In this document: positions 31,875-35,396 of the stretch, one piece after another
Layout: every line of letters starts with the position of its first letter
Numbering within the stretch: the first letter of the stretch is position 1
From: Lentzea kentuckyensis
Lineage (GTDB): Bacteria > Actinomycetota > Actinomycetes > Mycobacteriales > Pseudonocardiaceae
NCBI RefSeq assembly: GCF_002150765.1
Contig: NZ_MUYM01000029.1
Span: forward strand, 1-35,396
Length of the DNA: 35,396 nt
Direction of reading: 5' to 3'
Notes under the pieces: generated by a model
Database searches by the model: none
What the model saw: only the letters and a program-made list of their open reading frames with translations
Told to the model about the DNA's origin: nothing
Position numbers and translations under genes: made by a program

Positions 31875-32171
31875 GTGGCAAGCGGCCTGATCAACTACGA
31901 CTACGCCTCGATCTCCGACGGTGTGAACCACATGCGTCAGATCAACAACAACATCCGGGACCAGGTGGGCAACCTGCGCAAGCAGGTGCAGCAGCTGCTG
32001 GGCGACTTCACCGGTGCCTCCGCGCAGGGCTACGACACCTGTTCGCAGAAGATCGCGCAGGACCTGACGAAGAGCAACGAGCAGCTGGACACGTTGGCGG
32101 GCAAGGTCAACACCGGCTCCAACAACATGGGCGACACGGACCGCAGCCAGTCTCGCCGTTTCCAGCACTGA
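31875..32171 (+). CDS. Esx/WXG100-size secreted protein B
   Basis: A 98-residue protein from GTG 31875 with GGGAG upstream. It has the helix-turn-helix plan of WXG100 proteins: NYDYASISDGVNHMRQINNNIRDQVGNL, then DFTGASAQGYD, then a second helix. The turn is F-T-G, so the Trp is replaced by Phe. It has the likely role of partner of the gene 50 nt upstream. No clear YxxxD/E export signal can be read in its tail; the signal may sit in its partner or in another substrate. Confidence 0.88.
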   Translation: MASGLINYDYASISDGVNHMRQINNNIRDQVGNLRKQVQQLLGDFTGASAQGYDTCSQKIAQDLTKSNEQLDTLAGKVNTGSNNMGDTDRSQSRRFQH

Positions 32172-32176
32172 TGCCG

Positions 32177-32213
32177 CGGGTGGTGCCGGACATCCCGGGT
32201 CCGGCACCACCCG
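32177..32213 (+). terminator. Hairpin after the esx pair (attenuator or terminator)
   Basis: A 14-bp perfect stem (32177-32190 with 32200-32213) and a 9-nt loop begin 5 nt after the second esx stop. No T-run follows. It may reduce read-through into the next gene or protect the abundant esx message from 3' decay. Confidence 0.55.
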
Positions 32214-32255
32214 GCTCATCATCGCAGCAGTCCCGGTATCCCAGAAAGGTCCGAA

Positions 32256-32792
32256 ATGGCTGGTAGTGGCGACCGCACGCACATCGATCCGGAGGCGGTG
32301 CGTTCCGCGGCGGGCAACATCGGTGGCCTGCTCAGCGACATGTCTCCGTTCCAGAAGTGCGCCTCGGCTGAGACGAAGGCCGGAAACTTCGAGACCGCGA
32401 CGTGGCTCGAGGACGTGGTGCACAACAGGCAGACGAGCCTGCTGGAGCACGCAACGCACGTGAAGATGGTCATGGGCAACATCAACGACAGCCTCAACGG
32501 GGTCAGCGACGCGCTCGTGCAGACCGACGACACGAACAGCAAGAAGCTCGACCACGTCGTCGGGCACGAGATCAACACGCTGAAGATCGACGCGTTCAAC
32601 AGCGGCAAGACGGCCAAGGAGGTCACCGGAACGCCCACCTGGGAGTCCCAGGAGTACGACGGCGAAAGCTCCGAGTTCGACAACGCTCCGCCGCCGACCT
32701 TCGAGCCGGAGGCAACGGAGGAGCCGGTCGACGTGCCGGAAGAACCCGAGAGTGATCCGTTCACGATGAACGACACGATTCCGACGCTGTAG
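32256..32792 (+). CDS. Esp-like T7SS substrate with acidic Pro-rich tail
   Basis: A 178-residue protein with an AAAGG site upstream of ATG 32256. Residues about 10-115 are helical (IDPEAVRSAAGNIGGLLSDM, then ETATWLEDVVHNRQTSLLEHATHVKMVMGNI, then NSLNGVSDAL-like segment). Residues from about 120 are acidic and Pro-rich (PTFEPEATEEPVDVPEEPES). No W-x-G turn is obvious. The length, two-helix character and position between the esx pair and the giant WXG protein suggest a secreted partner or chaperone, comparable in place to small Esp proteins. The family is not recognised. Confidence 0.75.
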   Translation: MAGSGDRTHIDPEAVRSAAGNIGGLLSDMSPFQKCASAETKAGNFETATWLEDVVHNRQTSLLEHATHVKMVMGNINDSLNGVSDALVQTDDTNSKKLDHVVGHEINTLKIDAFNSGKTAKEVTGTPTWESQEYDGESSEFDNAPPPTFEPEATEEPVDVPEEPESDPFTMNDTIPTL

Positions 32793-32823
32793 CGCGATGT
32801 CGACGTACCTCGTCCAGCTGAAT

Positions 32824-32856
32824 TGGGTGCCAGTGCCCGTTTTGCACTGGCGCCCA
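32824..32856 (+). terminator. Hairpin between Esp-like and giant WXG genes
   Basis: A 13-bp stem with one G-T pair (32824-32836 with 32844-32856) and a CCGTTTT loop sits in the 108-nt gap before ATG 32901. No strong T-tract follows. It is placed to separate expression of the two genes. Confidence 0.5.
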
Positions 32857-32900
32857 CTTGAGCTGTGCGGATCCATGACGCTGAAGCTGAGGACGATGAG

Positions 32901-35396
32901 ATGACGACCCCGGAATCGATCGACACCCAGCAGCTCCACATCACCGGTGGGCCTGGCAAGTTCGCCACCGGCAACACGGGGGGCGGGATCGTCACCGTCG
33001 ACCCGTCGAAGATCACCATGGGCCCTGGCCCGGAGATCAGCTCGACGATCGGTCCGACGGGTGGCGCGCCCAGTCCCAACGTCGACGGCATCACGTCGAT
33101 CGAGCAGTTCAAGTCCGTGGCCGGCGCCGCGCTCAACAACGGTGCCGCGGACAGCTGGACCGCGCTGGCGGACGCGTTCGAAGCGTCGTACCGAAGCCTG
33201 GGGGAGTTCCAGCAGGACTTCAACTCGGCCGTGCAGGGCGTGAAGCCCTCGTTCCAGGGCTGGGCGGGCGACCAGTTCCAGGACTTCGCGCAGACCCAGA
33301 TCCTGCGGCGCAGCCACGACGTCACCACGGCGCTGGCGGGCTACCCGGACGCGCTGCGCTCGATCGGCAGGTCGATCACATTCTTCCAGGCGCACGTCGC
33401 CGAGATCGAGGCCGAGTTCGCGTCCCGCGTCCAGACGAAGGCGCAACTCGTCGACAAGCTGGCGACGGCGATGACCACGCTGGGCGTCGAGTTCGACGCC
33501 GGGGCGTACATGAGTTCGGTGCTCAAGAAGGACGTCGACACCATCGTGCTGCCCGAGCTGCGGCGGGCGTTGCTGGATCTGTCCAGTTCGTACTCGAGCA
33601 ACGGGGCCGCCCTCACCCAGTTCGACCCGAGGGCGATGCAGCCGCCGCGTGGCGCGCACTCCGGCAACGGCACGCGTGGCGGCGGTGCCGGCGGCAACAC
33701 GGGTGGCACCAAAGACGGTACCAATAGCCGTACCACGGGTGGCACCAAAGACGGTACCAATAGCCGTACCACTGATGGCACCAAAGACGGCACCAATAGC
33801 CGAACCACTGATGGCACCAAGGGTGACGCCGCCGAAGCCGAGAAGGCTCGGCAGAAGGCCATCGCGGACGCGAAGAAGGCGGCGGACAAGGGAATCGACG
33901 ACCTGCTGAAGGCGACGCCGCCGGCGGGGAGCTCGCCCGATGCCGACGAGCGGCGCGCCGCGCTCAACCAGGCGAAGAAGGACATCGACAAGCGCTTCGA
34001 CGAGCTCTCCAAGCAGCCGCCGTCGACGGACGGGAACCAGTCACCCGATGTCGCTCGGCAGCAGGCGTTGGACGAGGCGAAGAAGGCCGCCGACGAGACG
34101 ATCGAGAAGCTGCGGAATGAAGGCACCGGGACCGGCTCCGGTGGCGACAAGTCGTCCGGCACGCATGGCGGTGTGGACGGCGGTGCTGGTGGCGTCGGCG
34201 GCGTCGGTGGCGTCGGTGGTGGCAAGACGGGTGGCACTGGTGGCAAGACAGGTGGCACTGGCGGTGGCACCGGCGGCGGCACAGGTGGCACTGGCGGCGG
34301 AAAGACTGACACGGCGCGGCAGAAGGCACTGACCGACGCGAAGAAGGCCGCCGACGACGCGATGAACAAGCTGAAGCAGGAGGGTCAGGACGGCGGTGCC
34401 GGTGGTGGCGCCGGTGGCGGGGGAGGGGCTACCGGTCGCAAGGGTGGCCGTACCGGCAGCGAGGCGGACACGACACGGCAGAAGGCACTGGGCGACGCGA
34501 AGAAGGCTGCCAACGACGCGATCAACAAGCTGCAGCAGAAGAGCGCGAACGATCCTGTCAGGCAGAAGGCGTTGGAGGACGCCAAGAAGGCGGCCAACGA
34601 CGCGATCGACGCCATCAAGACCAGCGACGGCGGTGCCGGCCAGGGCGGCGATGCGGATTCCGTGCGGCAGAAGGCGTTGACGGACGCGAAGAAGGCCGCG
34701 GACGACGCGATCAAGGGTTTGAGCGGTGGCTCTGGTGGAACTGGTTCCGGGACCGGTGGCGGTTCGGGTTCGGGTTCTGGTTCCGACGCGGATGCCACGC
34801 GGCAGAAGGCGTTGAACGACGCCAAGAAGGCCGCGGATGACGCCATCAAGGGTTTGAGCTCTGGTGGTGGGAGCGGTTCTGGCAGCGGTGGCGGTTCTGG
34901 TTCTGGTGGCGGTTCGGGTGATGAGGCGCGGCAGAAGGCGTTGAACGACGCCAAGAAGGCCGCGGACGATGCGATCAAGGGCCTGAACTCCGGCGGTGGC
35001 TCTGGCGGTGGTTCTGGTTCCGGTGGCGGTTCCGGTTCCGGTAGCGGTGGTGGGTCAGGCTCCGGTGGGGGGTCGGGTGACGAGGCGCGGCAGAAGGCGT
35101 TGAACGACGCCAAGAAGGCCGCGGACGACGCCATCAAGGGCCTGAACTCCGGCGGTGGTGCCGGTAGCGGTGGTGGCTCTGGCTCCGGTTCCGGCGGTCC
35201 CGACCCGAAGACGGTCGCCGCGAACGACGCCGCCCGGCGTGAGGCTCAGCAGCAGGCGCAGGACGCCGTCAAGGCGCTGAGCAGCAGTGGTGACTCGGGC
35301 GGCGGCACCGGTGGTGGCAGCGGCAACGACCCCAACCGTGAGGACCCCAGCCACAAGGGCACTGGTTCCGGCTCTGGCGGAGGGTCTGGCTCTGGC
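32901..35396 (+). CDS. Giant WXG protein with helical bead repeats, 3' end beyond window (partial)
   Basis: Open from ATG 32901 to the edge: 832 residues and no stop. After a Gly-rich start, residues about 72-240 form a helical hairpin with W-A-G (FQGWAGDQF, Trp121), as in WXG100/PPE-like T7SS substrates. Then come three 12-residue units GGTKDGTNSRTT and about eleven helical beads of the kind RQKALNDAKKAADDAIKGL, separated by Gly/Ser/Thr linkers of 10-45 residues. Later beads are almost identical, earlier ones diverged; the last visible one (ANDAARREAQQQAQDAVKAL) is also divergent. The Gly/Ser linkers and regular charge pattern suggest an extended secreted fibre or wall-associated spacer. No catalytic motif is visible; a C-terminal toxin could still lie beyond the edge. 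The ribosome site is weak (GAGGA about 10 nt upstream). Confidence 0.85.
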   Translation, partial: MTTPESIDTQQLHITGGPGKFATGNTGGGIVTVDPSKITMGPGPEISSTIGPTGGAPSPNVDGITSIEQFKSVAGAALNNGAADSWTALADAFEASYRSLGEFQQDFNSAVQGVKPSFQGWAGDQFQDFAQTQILRRSHDVTTALAGYPDALRSIGRSITFFQAHVAEIEAEFASRVQTKAQLVDKLATAMTTLGVEFDAGAYMSSVLKKDVDTIVLPELRRALLDLSSSYSSNGAALTQFDPRAMQPPRGAHSGNGTRGGGAGGNTGGTKDGTNSRTTGGTKDGTNSRTTDGTKDGTNSRTTDGTKGDAAEAEKARQKAIADAKKAADKGIDDLLKATPPAGSSPDADERRAALNQAKKDIDKRFDELSKQPPSTDGNQSPDVARQQALDEAKKAADETIEKLRNEGTGTGSGGDKSSGTHGGVDGGAGGVGGVGGVGGGKTGGTGGKTGGTGGGTGGGTGGTGGGKTDTARQKALTDAKKAADDAMNKLKQEGQDGGAGGGAGGGGGATGRKGGRTGSEADTTRQKALGDAKKAANDAINKLQQKSANDPVRQKALEDAKKAANDAIDAIKTSDGGAGQGGDADSVRQKALTDAKKAADDAIKGLSGGSGGTGSGTGGGSGSGSGSDADATRQKALNDAKKAADDAIKGLSSGGGSGSGSGGGSGSGGGSGDEARQKALNDAKKAADDAIKGLNSGGGSGGGSGSGGGSGSGSGGGSGSGGGSGDEARQKALNDAKKAADDAIKGLNSGGGAGSGGGSGSGSGGPDPKTVAANDAARREAQQQAQDAVKALSSSGDSGGGTGGGSGNDPNREDPSHKGTGSGSGGGSGSG
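33702..33809 (+). repeat. Three 36-nt in-frame tandem repeats
   Basis: Units at 33702-33737, 33738-33773 and 33774-33809 encode GGTKDGTNSRTT, GGTKDGTNSRTT and DGTKDGTNSRTT. Units differ by only a few bases, so expansion is recent. A fourth truncated copy (DGTKG) follows. There are no spacers, so this is not CRISPR. Confidence 0.9.
33845..35275 (+). repeat. About eleven helical bead repeats
   Basis: Each bead is about 22 residues (66 nt) of the type RQKALxDAKKAADDAIxxL, with variable Gly/Ser linkers. The beads begin near 33850 and recur irregularly to about 35275. Two copies (about 34924-34986 and 35086-35150) are almost base-identical, which indicates recent duplication or gene conversion. 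Confidence 0.85.

Noticed and set aside
31272..33659. A 795-codon minus-strand frame opposite the esx genes
   Set aside because: It is antisense to four genes with ribosome sites and recognisable helical-hairpin products.
33702..33821. Possible CRISPR array of 36-nt repeats
   Set aside because: Units abut without spacers and keep the reading frame of a long coding sequence.

Overview
High-GC actinobacterial DNA, most likely from the order Pseudonocardiales (Lentzea/Saccharothrix/Actinosynnema-like; this is inferred from base composition, GTG/TTG start use and gene content, not from a marker gene). The whole window is one type VII secretion (T7SS/ESX) locus. I see no RNA genes, insertion sequences, phage genes or CRISPR arrays.

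Region A (1-6160, all minus strand) reads as a substrate/chaperone operon. In transcription order it holds a small PE-like helical protein, a PPE-like WXG protein with a Gly/Pro/Tyr-rich tail, an EspG-type chaperone (start overlaps the PPE stop by 4 nt), a YbaB/EbfC (EspL-like) protein, a large WXG protein with a 12-residue repeat tail, and a WXG-type or similar protein with 24-residue repeats that runs off the left edge.

Region B (6161-23199) holds regulators and an unusual duplicated cassette. Two LAL-type LuxR regulators (6771-9407 and 17442-20009) each precede a large protein (9546-12059 and 20473-23199) whose C-terminal domain has the R / GFLSAS / DExVFP layout of an ADP-ribosyltransferase fold. 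Between the cassettes lie a third, minus-strand LAL regulator (12067-14715) and an EccA/CbxX-type AAA+ ATPase whose N-terminus is a right-handed beta-helix instead of TPRs (14887-17307). The second ART-like gene is translationally coupled (GTGA) to the mycosin protease gene mycP.

Region C (23196-31392) is the secretion core: mycP, then convergent eccC (three FtsK/SpoIIIE ATPase domains in one chain) separated by a 51-nt perfect inverted-repeat terminator, and divergent eccD-eccB (TGATG overlap). No eccE was found in the window.

Region D (31525-35396) carries the secreted helical-hairpin proteins: two Esx/WXG100-size proteins lacking the canonical Trp, a 178-aa Esp-like protein, and a very long WXG protein made of about eleven near-identical helical beads on Gly/Ser linkers, cut by the right edge.

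The most interesting unexplained signal is a 16-nt partly palindromic motif, TGAGGGA-N2-TCCCCCG-like, found in the same orientation 91-123 nt upstream of five plus-strand starts (both ART-like genes, eccA-like, eccD, first esx) and in the divergent regions of LAL3 and eccC. I infer it is the binding site by which one or more of the three LAL regulators control the locus as a regulon. Together, a multi-LAL regulator set, duplicated ART-like proteins, a beta-helix AAA+ and bead-repeat substrates suggest a T7SS variant with its own dedicated regulation.
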